From NCBI GenBank assembly GCA_037974665.1, contig CM075765.1, positions 5,461,501 to 5,525,500 on the forward strand: DNA of 64,000 bases. The letters are read 5' to 3'. Of the stretch, positions 43,801-57,239 are shown in pieces. Under the pieces are notes generated by a model, which did no database searches, was not told the origin of the DNA, and saw only the letters and a list, made by a program, of their open reading frames with translations. The DNA is from Ehretia macrophylla (taxonomy: Eukaryota; Streptophyta; Magnoliopsida; Boraginales; Ehretiaceae). Each line of letters opens with the position of its first letter. The first letter of the stretch is position 1. The translations under genes and the position numbers were made by a program.

Positions 43801-44967
43801 CTAGGGTACAAAGAGTACGTTGGACAACTTCTTGCTTCCTCCATCTTTAGACACGAGCGAGATGGTTCCAGTGCCCTCAACGGGACACCTAGCATTATTC
43901 CCGATGACAACATTCATTGGTTCTTGTAGAGGTTTTATGGAGTCATATAACTCATTCTTGCTGGTCATGTGTCGGGAAGCTCCACTATCTAACACCCATG
44001 CACTTGTTTGATGTACATGTGTGCTAGTACACGTTTCCTCCGATACATCTGTTACAGTAAACAGATGTACTTCCGTTTCAGCCGTATTGGCAGATTCTTT
44101 ATTTCTCCAATTTGGCTTTAGAGTTCCGTTCTTCTCGTCATGGATTCGTTTCCTGCAATCTTTGATAGCATGGCCTTTCTTATTGCAGTAGTAGCACGAT
44201 CCAGAGAACGTCTTCTTCTTTGCTTTCTTCTTTTCTTCTTGGTTACTCCTCGCCTTGGCTGTAAAGGCAGAGTCAAGTTGATTTTCTCTACTCCTCAGCC
44301 TCATCTCCTCCTCCATCAACATGGTAGTGAATTCTTCAAACGTCAAAGGAGGAATGCAAACTTGTGTATTGAGTGCTGTGACGAGACCATCAAATTTTGG
44401 AGGTAATACTCTAATGCACCTTCGAGCGAGTTCCTCGGTTGATTTGGCAATACCAACTGCAGCCATTTGATCACGTAGGTTTTTCATCCTATTGATAAAT
44501 GATTCAGTTGCTTCATCTTCACTTAATCTCTCAGCAGCTAACTGATTCTCCAAGTTCTGAATGCGAGTCTGATTCCTTGTTTCATACTGATTTCTCAATA
44601 TATTCCAAGCTTCAGTTGCCTTGGTTGTGTGTTGAATTAGAGTGAGGATGGAATCCTGAACACTTGTGACAATTGCACAAAGTGCATCAGCATTTCGTTT
44701 CTTCCATTCTTTGACAAGCTGAGGATCTGGAGGTGTGACATTTTTTGTGTCATCTTCATCACGAACTGCAACTAGTTCTGTATCTGTGCCTAACACTGTA
44801 TCAAGGAGTTCGTGGGAGTCCAGAACTGTAGTGATTATGAACTTCCACAAAAGATAGTTCGTGCCATCAAGCTTTCCTTCTGTGAAGGTAGGGGGACGGA
44901 TACGAATTGTGGGTACTAAACCGGAACTAGAACTGGTAGAAGAAGAACTAGCACCTTGAGTAGTCAT
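43801..44967 (-). pseudogene. Copia gag with zinc knuckle and protease start
   Basis: 388 residues open from a good ATG close after the PBS. A serine-rich N-terminus is followed by FTEGKLDGTNYLLWKF, the gag core, a basic stretch, the zinc knuckle CYYCNKKGHAIKDC and the protease motif WVLDSGASRHM. It ends at TAG (43801) where the polyprotein should run on into the pre-integrase region. Gag itself is uninterrupted and could still be made. Confidence 0.92.
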
Positions 44968-45013
44968 AGTTGTTGAGCTTTACTAGACAAGATTGTTGTT
45001 AAGAGCCCCTTAA

Positions 45014-45025
45014 GCTCTGATACCA
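45014..45025 (-). promoter_or_regulatory. Primer-binding site of the complete copia element
   Basis: The minus strand reads TGGTATCAGAGC with no gap from the 5' LTR end, the standard initiator tRNA-Met complement. Confidence 0.95.
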
Positions 45026-45627
45026 TGTAAGAATATAACCAATTTCCCAGAAACGTCTTAACAACAATCAAGTAGAAAGACAACACTACTCTTTATAACA
45101 ATTCAATATAACACTTACAAGATAATTGTCCCACCGTGTGCTCTCAAGATTAGAGCTTCAATGGCTTCTGGACTTACAAGAAGAATACAAGAAAGAAAGA
45201 CTAACTTAGGATTGTGTTTGGAGTTGTGTTGTGGATGAATATGATAAACTAATGCATGCCTATTTATAGAATTCAGCTAGCCTGTCATAGGAGACTTCCT
45301 ATCAAACATTTTCCATCTTGGTTGGCTTTACCAACCATGTTCAAAGTATTGACCACCCATATTTATCACATGAGTGGCTACAATTGACCACATGGGTGGC
45401 TAGCATCCAAGTTAGCTTCTAGGAAGTTTCCTTTGGTCAAATTGGCTAACTTTAGCATTGTATCATCCCGACGTCATCTTAGGTAATTCCAAATTCCCAA
45501 ACTTCTTTCTTGTAGCCATCGCGATCTCTTTTGACCTCATCGACGTTTAAGTCGGAATCATTAATTTATGCTACCATATAATTAACGATACTTATTATGA
45601 AGAGGTGGATATTGACATATATCAACA
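45026..45627 (-). repeat. 5' LTR of the complete copia element
   Basis: Partner of 40287-40888. The tract 'tgcctatttataga' near 45259 is a TATA-like box in minus reading (TATAAATAGG). Confidence 0.95.
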
Positions 45628-47316
45628 CGGGTTGTATCATGATTACACTCTAAACTTACAATTTAATATAATTATCATGTACCTCTCATTCTCTAGCATG
45701 CATGTAACTCATTAATGCCCTCGCATATAGTTACAATTTAGAAGTAATACAACAATACAATCAAAATATGTTCATATCCCAACAAGGTAGCTAAGCAACT
45801 CAAATCACAAACCTCACCAATAGGGTATACACATGCTATACAAATGTATATAAACACTTAATCAATCAATTAGAAAGCAATCTCCAACCTTTAATTAAAC
45901 TTTGACATTCTTTCCCCTTTGACAACTAAGCTATTTTACTTCCATACAAGATTCAAGGCTCTAATCCCAAAAGAGGCAAACAACTTACTTTTCCCACAAC
46001 TTTTTCAAATAGCTCAATTACACTTTAGATAATCATATAAGTACATAATAACACATCTACAAACACTTATAAGTATCAAAGTAGTCAAATACTATTTTTT
46101 CCCTTTCTTTAACCAAGTTATTCTTCTCCTATACGCATTTCGAAGTTTCAAAACCACAATCTAATCATTCTATATTCCTAATTAAGCCAAAAGATACCTA
46201 TCAATGCCATGCAAACCCATTTTGGAGGCAAAAGCTCGGGAAGGCCCCGAGTGGGTTTTAACTACACCTACCCTATCCAGACCCCAATTTCACGCAACGA
46301 AGGCACCAAAAGTACTTTCATATCCCAAGGATACCTAATCCAAAGCCAAAACGTGCCCGGATTGCATGACGTGAAAAATTCCCTTTTTAAAGTTAGATAA
46401 TTTTGTCATTTTGCTTAATTTCGGGTGATTCAACTTCACGTGGCCTCCCAACTAGTTTCACTAGGGCCTAGAGCACCTAAAGAATGACTCAATTCATTCT
46501 AATTAGTAAGTTTTATCAAAACCCTAACTTTTGGCACTATTCATCATCTCTTTCATATCAACCAAGCTTTCAACCATGGAATCCAACAACAAGCTACTCA
46601 AGTATAGTGCAAACAACATATAAATCATATTTAACATCATACTTAAGCATTTCAATAGCTAACACCAACAAATCACAAAATTTAAAAGGATCACATAAAC
46701 TTTAAATTCAAACAAATGCATTTCCCTCACAATTTTGTGGTTGTAAGCAAGTTGTAGATGTTCTAAAGCCTCAAAAAACTCCTCTAGACCAAGCTAGAAG
46801 TCCAAGTTTGCATGATTTGATGAAGAAACCTCTTCTTTTCTCCCCTATAGGGCATCGGGTTTTGGGGGGAGGGGGGGTATTTTTGTAATTTGTGACTTTT
46901 TATTTTATGAGTAAATGGCTTACATGATAATATATTAGGTAAATGTATGAGTAGATTATGATTTATTAAGTCAAATGCAACAAAAATCTTGGTCAAATGA
47001 GCTAAAACTCAATTTAAATGTTAACTAGTTTAAAAATAATATTTTTTCATACGTAACACTATTCAAGTGACGCGAAAAATATTTTTCAAACGCACGCTCC
47101 CGACCTCTAAAGCTCAAAACTACCATATTCCGACTCCTTTTACATGTTATGTGGTCTAGAAAAAATATTAAATCGAGCATTCAAGACAATTAATTTTCTT
47201 ATAAATAGTGCCCTCTAAGTGAAACATTTAAGTAAGACAAGGGTTTGCACATAAAATGCTCAAAAAGATATGCAACAGTTATTTAAAAAGATGTGATGAA
47301 ATTCCCAGGCGTTACA

Positions 47317-48226
47317 GAGTATGTTAGATCTTGTTGATATAGGTATGGTGAAAACAACACATTTTCATTTTCAATGATTGTCAATAAGTTATGTAGAATA
47401 TTTTCAATGGATGGTGATAAATATATATGTTTTAAACTTGTATTCATAACTTTAACCTACGCGAAAATTTATGTTGCTATAACATAAGAATAACAATTCA
47501 TTGCAAATCCAAAACCAAAACATACATTATGCTAAAAAAAATTTGACTTATATGACATAAAGGAATCATTAACACCAATTGTCATACTAAAAGAAGAAAG
47601 TGAAATTAAAAAGTTTGTTATTTTAGCATGCCTACTAAGCATCTATGTAGGAGGTGGTATTTGAGTGATAAAAATAGAGTGATATATAGCAATACTCTAA
47701 ATACTATTAGGATGATATCCTTTAATTATAAGCATTGCTGTAAATCTTTAGCTTACCAAATTGGGGGGAGGGTTATATCTTGGAAGAAAAAAACATAGGA
47801 AAAATTTATAGTGGCTTATGCTGAATTATACAATATGGTCAGTGAATAATATTCTAATTCTGAAAGCAAATAATGTGTATGTATTTGAGTGAGTATTTCG
47901 ATGATTATAAAAAAGAATCAATAAATATTTTTCATCAAACTCGGATTAAATCCTACTACAATTTCTGAACACATAATCCAAAAGCTAAATGTACTAATAA
48001 TTTGGGAGTCTGAAAAGTCAAGATTATATGTACATTATGGTCTTACATTTGTATGTACATTATGATCTTCTAAGTCAAATGCATCTCAACCATCCGTATT
48101 TAATGTCTCATATTGTATACATAACATAGGCTTGATCAACTAAAAATTGAAATAATAAAATATGTCTTTGTTAGATAATTATCACATATGAATCAATGTG
48201 TATTGCACTAATGTCGATGTATTGGG
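47317..48226. other. Spacer between two elements
   Basis: AT-rich, no gene, no clear repeat. It may be old retrotransposon DNA. Confidence 0.4.
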
Positions 48227-49707
48227 TGTTAGAGTAAATGCCCTAAAAGCCAATTTGTTGTAATTTTAAAACATGACATTTTGTATTATTTTATTTATTA
48301 ATGGGGATTTTATTTAAGTAATTAATATGTTGATTGTATTTAAATTAAAGTCCTTAGAATTATCTTATAAATCTTATTCTTAAGACATTAAAAATATGAG
48401 TGACAAGATCTATAATTGACAATATATTCTAGAATACATCCCCAATCATAGGATAAATTATTGAGCATTAATTCATCGAAACAGGTTAGCATACAGTCTA
48501 CTACTTCGATTAATATGAGATACTAATAATGAGGGCAATGAGTTTCACGTTCTATTAGTAGATGTGGAAGTGCTTGTTAAGAATAAGTGGCTGGATATGA
48601 CCAATCATATAACAAATTACATCGATAGTCAATAATTTGTTATATGTTGTGATTGTGTAATTATTCCTTATACATGATACACCATGGTTGTCTTGTGTGT
48701 AGAAGACCATAATTCTTTAGCACAAAATTATCTAGTCCTAAATATGGATTGGATCATGTACTCAGTGGTTATGATTTATACCTGCACAGAGACATGTGTC
48801 TGTGTGTGTGATATAGAATTTGTCAATTAATGATCTTATGCGATCTATTAATTAAGTAACTAGAAATCCTTGATTGAGGTGGAATCGTGGAAGTCTTTTT
48901 ACGATTCATTGACGAGTTATTAATTGATTAGATTTGTTCATAAGATTAAGTAAGAAAGATTGACGTCCCTATCCATGAATCTAACTTAATCGGGATGGTT
49001 CAGAAAGAAAAAATTAATTGCATGGAAATTACATATTGAAGGGTTTGAATAATTCCACTTCATTATTCATTGGGTAGTCATGACATACTACTAGGTGTCA
49101 CTTTCGACTTGCGAAAATTAATTAAAAAATTCTAATTAAATATTAATTGGATTAATATTATTTCGCTATCAATTAATTATGAACACCAGAGATCACACAT
49201 GATAGAGATCCGACAAATTAATAGGCAAAAAAAAATAATTAAATTAATTATAAAGGGAGTCTGAATATCAATTTAATTATTGGATAAGTAGTAAATGGAC
49301 TGCTAGTCTAATCAATCTACGGGTCCAGGTCTGATCAAATTAGACCGGCCCACAATTGATCCTATGTCAATAATGGTACCTATACATAATAATGTTCTGA
49401 AAGAAAATTTTGCTAGCACACAATCATCTTTCAGTCAAAAGTGGGTTTTTCTCTTAGGATTTTAGTTGTGGTTTCACTATTAAACATGTGCGGGTTTCTA
49501 TGTGGATACTGTTGTAGGCTTCATGTTTAAGGAGCTTGTTTAAGATTCACTTATCGATTTTTGCATCACGAGATAATCCTGAAATCTTAAATGTATATTT
49601 AATTCGATTATATATGCATATATATTAATTTATGTAATTAGTCATGAACGGATACATGATTTATTTTTGCTACATGAAATTAAATTTTAAATATCATGTA
49701 TATAATA
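48227..49707 (+). repeat. 5' LTR, about 1.48 kb, same family as 1-1249
   Basis: It starts TGTTAGAGTAAATGCCC and ends near 49707 before the PBS. The end has lost the usual CA. Confidence 0.8.
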
Positions 49708-49713
49708 TTTAAG

Positions 49714-49725
49714 TGGTATCAGAGT
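49714..49725 (+). promoter_or_regulatory. Primer-binding site of the decayed copia element
   Basis: TGGTATCAGAGT is the initiator tRNA-Met complement with one changed base. It fixes the plus orientation of the element. Confidence 0.85.
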
Positions 49726-50820
49726 CACTGTTCATTCCTATTATGTGATTTTAGGCATTTATAGCATAACAATTTGGTGTCAATTGAAATTAAATTGAAA
49801 AGGTTTTAATTTAATGCCCTTACATTTGATTAGATCGAATCATAGTCCTAATCATCTCTCATATACTAAGTTTTATAAGAATTTTATTTTTTATAAACCT
49901 AGTTTTATAAAACTTTTTTAAAATTAAAATTTAAAATTTGTTATAATAAAAAACTGAAAAAAAAATCAGATTTTTTAGAAAAGGCCAACCTTTTCCCTTC
50001 CCTATCACGGCAACGGTGCTGCAAGTTGGTGTCACCACTGCCAGCGACTTTCAGGACACGAAGAGTGGCACAACAGACCACCAGAGGAGTAGTGACTCCT
50101 CACGTGTTGGTGTGACATAGTAGCGGCAACCTCATCACCTCCACTGAGGTCGACGGTAGTAGCCATGGCTGCAAATAAGAAGAAAGGGAAGAAAATGGTG
50201 GAGGCAGCATAAGCTTAGGAAAGAAAGAAAAAAAAAATTATTTTCTGGGTTGGGTTCAAAACCCTACTCGACCAGATTTAAGTTTAGATCCAACCCTAGA
50301 TTTGAATCTAGATCTATGCCCAAAAGGGGTTTGGGTATGAAAATGTTTTTTTTTATTATTTTCATTTTCTTTGGTTTTGGGCTACAAGGGCAATTTTGGT
50401 TTTGGGCTATAAGGTTCAGATTGGGCTAAATAATGGTTGGACCAAAATTTTATTTCTTTAAGATTGGACTTCAATTATTTTATTTTATTTGTTTAAATAT
50501 GTGATATTTATGGATTCAATTTAATAAATGGCTTATTAATTGAGTAACCTAATAGAATGAGATTATATTAGAATAATTAATTATGTTATATTTGTGGATT
50601 ATATGTTGATTGAATGATACGTGTATGGATGGTCATGGACTCATCTTATATGTATGGATGGATGATTGAATGAATGAATGTCATTTATTTAATTTAGTTA
50701 CTCATTTTGAGTTTTATGTAATAGTTTTAAAATGGGGCTTGCATGTCTCTTATCCCTGTTTTAAAGATGTAAAATCTCTATTTCTTTTATGTACCCCCAC
50801 TACATTAAGAATCTATGAAC
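49726..50820 (+). other. Copia leader, non-coding or beyond recognition
   Basis: Internal sequence between the PBS and the nested LTR. A GC-richer patch at 49990-50180 shows no intact frame. Confidence 0.45.
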
Positions 50821-52862
50821 ATAAATGTGACGCCCAAGAATTTGCATCATAGTCATAAAGAACTGTTGCATATCTTTTATGCATTTTAATGTATTTTATT
50901 TCTAGTTTAAATATGTTTATTTAATGGTCACTATTCATAAAAACATTTACTGTCTAAATTGCTTGGTTTAATATTTTTTCTAGATAGTATAACTTATAAA
51001 AAGAATCAGAAACTTATAGTTTTAGACTTTAGAGGCCGGAAGCATGCGTTTGAAAAATGTTTTGTGTATCGCTTGAATAGTGTTACATTGATGAAACATT
51101 AGATTTAATAAACTAGTCTTTTAATCAACATTTTTGCCTAGTTTAACCAAGTTTAAGCTAGCATTTGACTATCATATTAAAACATATACATGCATATATC
51201 ACTCAACACCTCTCATTTATGCATTAAGCTCATAAGAAAACAAAAAAAAAATAATAATAAAACCCCAAAAGCCCCCAAACCCGACAACCTTATGTAGGAG
51301 GAGAATAGATTTTTTTCCATCTTCAAAATTTGTTCTTGGATGCTCAACTAAGCTTTTACAAGTGAATTCTACCTAGCTAAAGCTTGTTTCTTGCATCTAT
51401 AAGGCTAACATGTAAGGAAATTTCATCTTTTAGCTATTTAAAGTTTATGTTCAATTTTTCAATTTTCGGAGTTTGCTATTAATGTGTCATAACATGCTTG
51501 ATTCTTGTTCTATATAGTATTATTACATGCTAGAGACCTTGTATATGCATTGGTATAGTTTGAAACTAAGTTTTTGACAAGATTTTACTTGAGGAAGATG
51601 ATGAATAGTGTCAAACTAGGGTTTCCGAAAAACGTTTCAATTTAATTCGATTCGAGGCTTCTAGTAGTTGCTAATTAGCTCCTTGAGCGTGGAAAAAATG
51701 TTAATTGCTCTTGCCATGTACAAAATTTGAGTAATTTGATCAAATTAGACTACTTTAATAAGGGGTTTCGGGGTTAACTCGAATCCGGACACGTTTCGAG
51801 GTTATGACTAGTCTTTATTAAGTATTGATGCCTTAGGTTCCGGAATTGGTACTTGTATGTAAACCCACAAAGAGGCATTTTCGGTGTTTTCGTGTACTTG
51901 TGCTCTTGGTTATGATTTGGAGGTTCTAAATGAGGTATTTAGGTATTCTTAGATTGGTAGAATGGTTAGCTAGCTTAACTTGATCATTGAATTCCGGTAG
52001 GAAGCTAAATAGCTAGTTGAACAAAGGAAAAATGAATGAATTAATTGTTTTAGTACTTGTATTGCTTTGTAGTTGCTCCTAGCGTGTCTAAATGCAATTC
52101 TAAGGCATGTGTGAGCTTTTGGTTAAGTTTTATGAAAAGTATAATATTGACCCCTTTGTGTTCGTATAGTTAATTTCATAGTAATTACTTTATAATTGAG
52201 TAATTAAATGTTTATATACCTTTTTGTAGTGTACGTATCATAGTTGTAACGCCCCGATCCTTACGAGACCGTAGGCTCTAATAACCAAGCTATTCTCAAC
52301 CCAATCCCAACCCAATCCCAACCCGGTCTCAAAATTTTAGGGAAAAACGGACAGAGTCTCCCTTGTACCGTGGACATTCTGAAAACTTGTAAGCACTCAA
52401 GAAAGTCACAACACAATAAGGCAAGCTTTTATAACTAAAGTTCAAAGGTTCATGGCCATCCGAGCCTTGAGGCATACAATAGTTTAGATTCACACAAGCA
52501 TGCAACCAACTTGACTTCTTCACAAAACTGCTTATCATGCCATTCTATGATAACTTTGAAACATACTTAGAAGTTGAACCAACATGTATCAAAACAATCA
52601 CACCCAAGCATGCAAAGCAACTAGAAATAGAAATATAAGTTATTACAAGCCATAGAATTACCACTGCTACTACAGTAATCTGACTTCCAACTTACATATT
52701 ACACAAATACATATATGAGCCTTAAGGCTCCAAAATAGATTATAACATAAAACAACAAATTCTTCACATAGCAACTAGAAAGTACATCCACCTCAGACAA
52801 CAATCACACAGCAACTAAGGCAACTCCTTCAACTGTGCCACCTGAAACATGTTAGCGAGGTA

Positions 52863-52882
52863 TGAGCAACCACTGTTGCCCA
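52863..52882 (-). promoter_or_regulatory. Conserved LTR hairpin H1, copy b
   Basis: In sense reading the arms TGGGCAAC and GTTGCTCA pair with one G-U wobble. AACATGTTTCAGG follows. Confidence 0.65.
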
Positions 52883-53098
52883 GTGAGGGATAAAGTCTCC
52901 CGGGGCGTGCAATGCAACAAGTAATATAGTTAAACAATAATATCAATTAAACCATTCAAGAATGACAAAAGCTTAAGTAACCACACATTAAAAAGGATAC
53001 ATTCACTTAACCTCAGTACTCCAATCTTCACTTGGTCTTCATTCACGATCCACGAACCACGATCTCGATCACGATAAGCCGGCATCCCAAACACCAAA

Positions 53099-53117
53099 GG
53101 GTACTCCGGATGTACCC
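53099..53117 (-). promoter_or_regulatory. Conserved LTR hairpin H2, copy b
   Basis: Arms GGGTAC and GTACCC pair fully around TCCGGAT. Confidence 0.65.
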
Positions 53118-56100
53118 AATCCTACGACCCAACACCCCCTGGCAATCTCCGGACCAGGCGAGTGAGGGAATAGGGTACGGAGCTAGAGCAACCAACCCTG
53201 GCAAGCCCGCTGCCGCCCAGAGAGGCCCATCGCATCCGCCCCGACGATAAGGTTGCGCAACCCTTGACTCGATAGCACAGGAAGCAATAATAATAACAAT
53301 ATAACAAAATAAGCCGATATGCAAACAAGGAGGACAACAAAAGAGGTTGTCCTCGAGCACACACATCAATCACGCCATACGATGAAATATGATACATTCA
53401 TTAGTCTATAATTGTTAAACTAATCCAACTAAAACACTTAAATCACTTAGTATCGAATATTTAGCATATAACAAGATGAGACACATAGAATGCACATAGA
53501 AATGATCCCTCACCTTTTAGGAAGCCAAACCTGCGCGAATTAAGCCAAGATTCCCTCAATATTCTCCGAAAGCATCAATTCCCTTCAATTATCACTACCT
53601 AATACAATCAACTATATGCATAAGAAGTGATTTCTTATTCTCAACTAAAGCTAGTTCATAAAGCCATTAATTTATCCAACTCTATTTGATTCCCTTTAAT
53701 TCACATAACTAACAATATATTTCATGGTTTAACAATCATTCTAATCAATATTTGAACAATACATAAACTCAAGTGATCACATATGCAACATTCTTTAATT
53801 TCCAAGTGTTAGACAAAGACAATAGCATAATAAATAACATATACATAGCCATTCATATAAGTAGAAACACTATATAACATCTAACCAATAAGTTATATAA
53901 GCGTATCTTTACACATATAATGCAATTAATAAGCAATATAAACATGTTTACTCAATCTTTAACTAGTATTGATATAACTTAACTCATAACTTCTCCGAAT
54001 AGATGAACTTGTTACATAAGTACATTTAAACATTTATCCAATCAATCAAGAATCAACTAACAACAATTATTATCATGGTTCATTACTAGTTCCTTTAGTC
54101 CATTCTAAATTCATACTCAACCAAATCCATGTAAACCAAGCAACTTAATTCACGAGACTTCACTACTATAATACGTACACTACACAAAGACATATAAACA
54201 TTTAATTACTCAATTATAAATCAATTATCATGAAATTAACTATGCGAATACAAAGGGGTCAATATTATACTTTTCAAAAAACTTAACCAAAAGCTCACAC
54301 ATACCTTAGAATAGCATTTAGACACGCTAGGAGCAACTACAAAGCAATACAAGTACTAAAGCAATTAATTAATTCATTTCCCCTTTGTTCAACTAGGCTA
54401 TTTAGCTTCCTATCGGAATTCAATGATCAAGTTAAGCTAGCTAACCATCCTACCAATCTAAGGATACCTAAATACCTCATTTAGAACCTCCAAATCATAA
54501 CCTAGAGCACAAGTACACGAAAACACCAAAAATGCCTCTTTGTGGGTTTACACTACAAGTACCAATTTTAAAACCCAAACAAGCGAAACGAAAGCACTTC
54601 TAAGGTTTCAATACTTAATAAAGACTAGCCATAACCTTGAAACATGCCCGAATTCAAGTTAAACCCGAAACCCCTTATTAAAGTAGCCTATTTTGATCAA
54701 ATTTCTCAAATTTTGAACATAGCAAGTGCAATTAACATTTTTTTCACGCTCAAGGACCTAATTAGCAACTACTAGAAGCATTGAATCAAATTAAATTGCA
54801 CAAATTTTCGGAACCCTAGAAATTTCACTATTTATCATCTTCCTCAAAGCTCTAACTCCATTTTTAACCATTCAAAATGCTATCTAACCACAAAAGTATG
54901 CTCTATGATCATTAATAAGAGTAATTTAAGCATAAACAAGCATAACCAAGTAATATCTCGACAAATCCCAAAAAAAAATAAAGTTTAGGTGCAAAATTTT
55001 CAAATACAAAAATAAGATGAAATTCTTACCACACAAGGCTAGAGAAGCTTGAAGAAGGTGTAAACATGTTCAAGAACTCAAGATTCAAGCTTGGAATGGA
55101 TGGAAATGACCAACTATAGCAATTTTTCAAGAAAGAGTTACTATTCCCGTAACTATTTTTTGGCCATTTTTTGACTCTTTTTTTTTTGTTCTTGGCTTAT
55201 ATTATTCTCATGAGAAAGTCAAATGGTAGGTCAAATAATTAAAACATTTTAGTAAGGGCAAAAGGGTCATTTGGGTGATCAAATTTCAGCAAAACAAATG
55301 CCAAAAATCTAAAAAAAAAATCTGGAAAAATCCCGCTGGTACTATTCATCAGACATTTTGTGAATTTTTTTCCATTGATCCCGATATGTAATGCACGCAC
55401 GGTCAGGGGCTGTAGTCCTCTAAAAATATGTAGTATTTTATAAAAATATAAAATGCATGAAAAGAAATATTTGAATTTATGGAAATATAAAAAAAATCAA
55501 GTAATTAGCTAAATTACATCTAAGTTAACCATTTAAAGAATGCAATTAATGAAGTGCTTGGTTCGGGGTATCACAATAGTAGTGAAGTTTTGTGAATTAA
55601 GTTATTTGGTTTGCATGACTTTAGTTTAGTATGAACTTGAAAGAGGACTAAAGGAACTAGTTATGAACTATGTTGATAATTGTTGTTAATTGACTCATTA
55701 ATTGATTGGATAAGTGTTGATTGGATAAGTAAAGCCTAAAGCTAGCAAGCAAAGCATGAAACCAAGGTAGAATTCAACTAGGTGCTTGTGTGAGTGTGTT
55801 TTGTTTTGGGTCAGTCCACTACCCCTGTCTTTCGAAGATTCTTTGACCTAGAAAAAGTGCTCAAAAATTAATTAAATTTACACAAAAGCTAGATTAGGCA
55901 GTTTAGAGCAAATTTTGATTTCTAGGACTAAGGCTAATTCTAACGTTTTAGTCCTCTGATCACATCATTTCTGAAATGTAGCTCAAAAATTGCTGGTTCT
56001 GCCCAGCTATGCGTGGTTACGCGGTAAGGGTTATAACATCTGGAATTTAACTCAGAATTGAGCATCGTTCGAACCTAAAATTAACTACACTCGAGAGCTA

Positions 56101-56998
56101 CGATTATATGTAAAACTCAGATAGTTTGGAGGTCCATAGACTAGGTAACCAAATCGATCAAGTTCAGCTTCTGTTAGAGGAATTGGAAGATGTCTTAGTT
56201 GAGCTTACGATATTAACTTTGCACTTGGAAACTTGTTTTGAATGTTTGAAGAATTAATTAGAATGTAAGTTAAATGTAAAGATGTCAAACAATGCATATT
56301 AGTTGAGTCCACTTGTACAGTTGGCATTTAGTTTATATGTTAAGTTCAATTTGGTTAGTTGTAGTTAGCTTAACCTTATATATTAATAAATGCTTCTATG
56401 TTGTTACAAAACTATGGAGTTTAATTAAGTTACAATGAAATAAAGCATGTAATATAGATTCTTAGATGTAGAAGATAGTTGTTAAACCTTCTATAGTCAA
56501 TTGCTAAAGTGTTACACTTATATGAATAACTAGGGGTTTACACATTTGAGCGGATTCAAAGAGGTTTGGAGTAAGACTAAGCTATACCTTACAGGTTTGG
56601 TAAAGGTGAGGGAGTCTTCATCTCTTCTATGCATGTTAACTTAATTTATTGTTTCTAAATTGAATTATTTAGTAATTAATAAAGTTTATATGTATTATTT
56701 TACTTGTTATCTTGAGTCTTTTCATGTTATTTGTGTTTAACTACGAAGGCGGCCTACTTTGTCGTCCCTCTTATGTGATATTTGATATTATTAGCTCTTG
56801 TGATCTTGACTCGGGGTTGCGCAACCTTTTTGGACATAGTAGCATCGAGAAACATGGGAGGCATCGGGCTTGTTGTGCTCTCTCGACTACCATGGTACCT
56901 ATTCTTTTTCTTTCGCTGAGTATACTCCACTACCCCAGAGGCGTGGTTCACCTCGTTGGAGCATATAGACCTACCTTAGGAGAAAGGGTTGTAGGATC

Positions 56999-57019
56999 GG
57001 GGAACATTCGGAGTACCCC
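56999..57019 (+). promoter_or_regulatory. Conserved LTR hairpin H2, copy c
   Basis: Arms GGGGAAC and GTACCCC with one mismatch; loop ATTCGGA. Confidence 0.6.
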
Positions 57020-57219
57020 ATTTTGGAGGAATAAGGTTTTTGCCGGCACTTGCTTGAAGTTCTTGGCTCATGGCTCATGATAGAAGACAAGTGGAACTAA
57101 ATCCTTTTTATACGTGGTTAAATACTTGTCCATTTAGCTTTGTTAGTTGGTGTTGAAAATGTTGTTATCTTGTTGCATATCATGTAACACTTCCCGGTTT
57201 ACTACATCACATCTCTCAC

Positions 57220-57239
57220 TGAGTAACTTTAGTTATTCA
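57220..57239 (+). promoter_or_regulatory. Conserved LTR hairpin H1, copy c
   Basis: Arms TGAGTAAC and GTTATTCA pair with one G-U wobble; AACATGTTTCAGG follows at 57252. Confidence 0.65.

Larger units (their letters stand above)
40282..45632 (-). mobile_element. Complete Ty1/copia retrotransposon
   Basis: The element is 40287-45627 (5341 bp) with LTRs of 602 bp each at both ends and a perfect 5-bp TSD, CGGGT (40282-40286 and 45628-45632). The LTRs differ at roughly twenty positions (about 3%), making it the youngest large element here. PBS, gag, protease, integrase, RT, RNase H and PPT are all present in order. About five stops and one frameshift, plus a lost RT Asp, make it non-autonomous. 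It is inserted in the long gypsy LTR. Confidence 0.95.
36993..47316 (-). mobile_element. Very long gypsy-like 5' LTR, interrupted
   Basis: On the minus strand it starts TGTAACGCCTGGGAATTTC at 47316 and ends GATCGGGGTGTTACA at 36993. Removing the copia insert (40287-45632) leaves about 5.0 kb. Homology to the solo LTR 52245-55575 (same orientation) and to 50826-57677 (inverse) is clear at 37000-38400 and 45640-47316. The piece 38400-40286 has no counterpart in them. Long LTRs of this kind with TGTAACRCCCC ends fit plant Ty3/gypsy chromoviruses (Tekay/Del-like), but no pol is attached here to prove it. Confidence 0.75.
52240..55580 (-). mobile_element. Solo LTR nested in a solo LTR of the same family
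   Basis: The LTR is 52245-55575. Plus-strand start TGTAACGCCCCGATCC, end TTCGGGGTATCACA, with perfect TSD ATAGT (52240-52244 and 55576-55580). Its orientation is opposite to the outer LTR, so the outer left part (e.g. 52130-52190) and the inner part near 54230-54300 form an inverted repeat. The ORFs at 53032-53397 lie in a GC-rich part of the LTR and are unlikely to be genes. Confidence 0.93.

Noticed and set aside
36993-47316. Calling this LTR a solo LTR like its relatives
   Set aside because: A tRNA primer-binding site lies 3 bases from its end at 36977-36989, and flanking 5-mers do not match, so an internal region was attached.
53032-53397. Three overlapping ORFs in the inner solo LTR
   Set aside because: They lie in a GC-rich LTR block on both strands, with no domain; the conserved hairpin explains part of the conservation.
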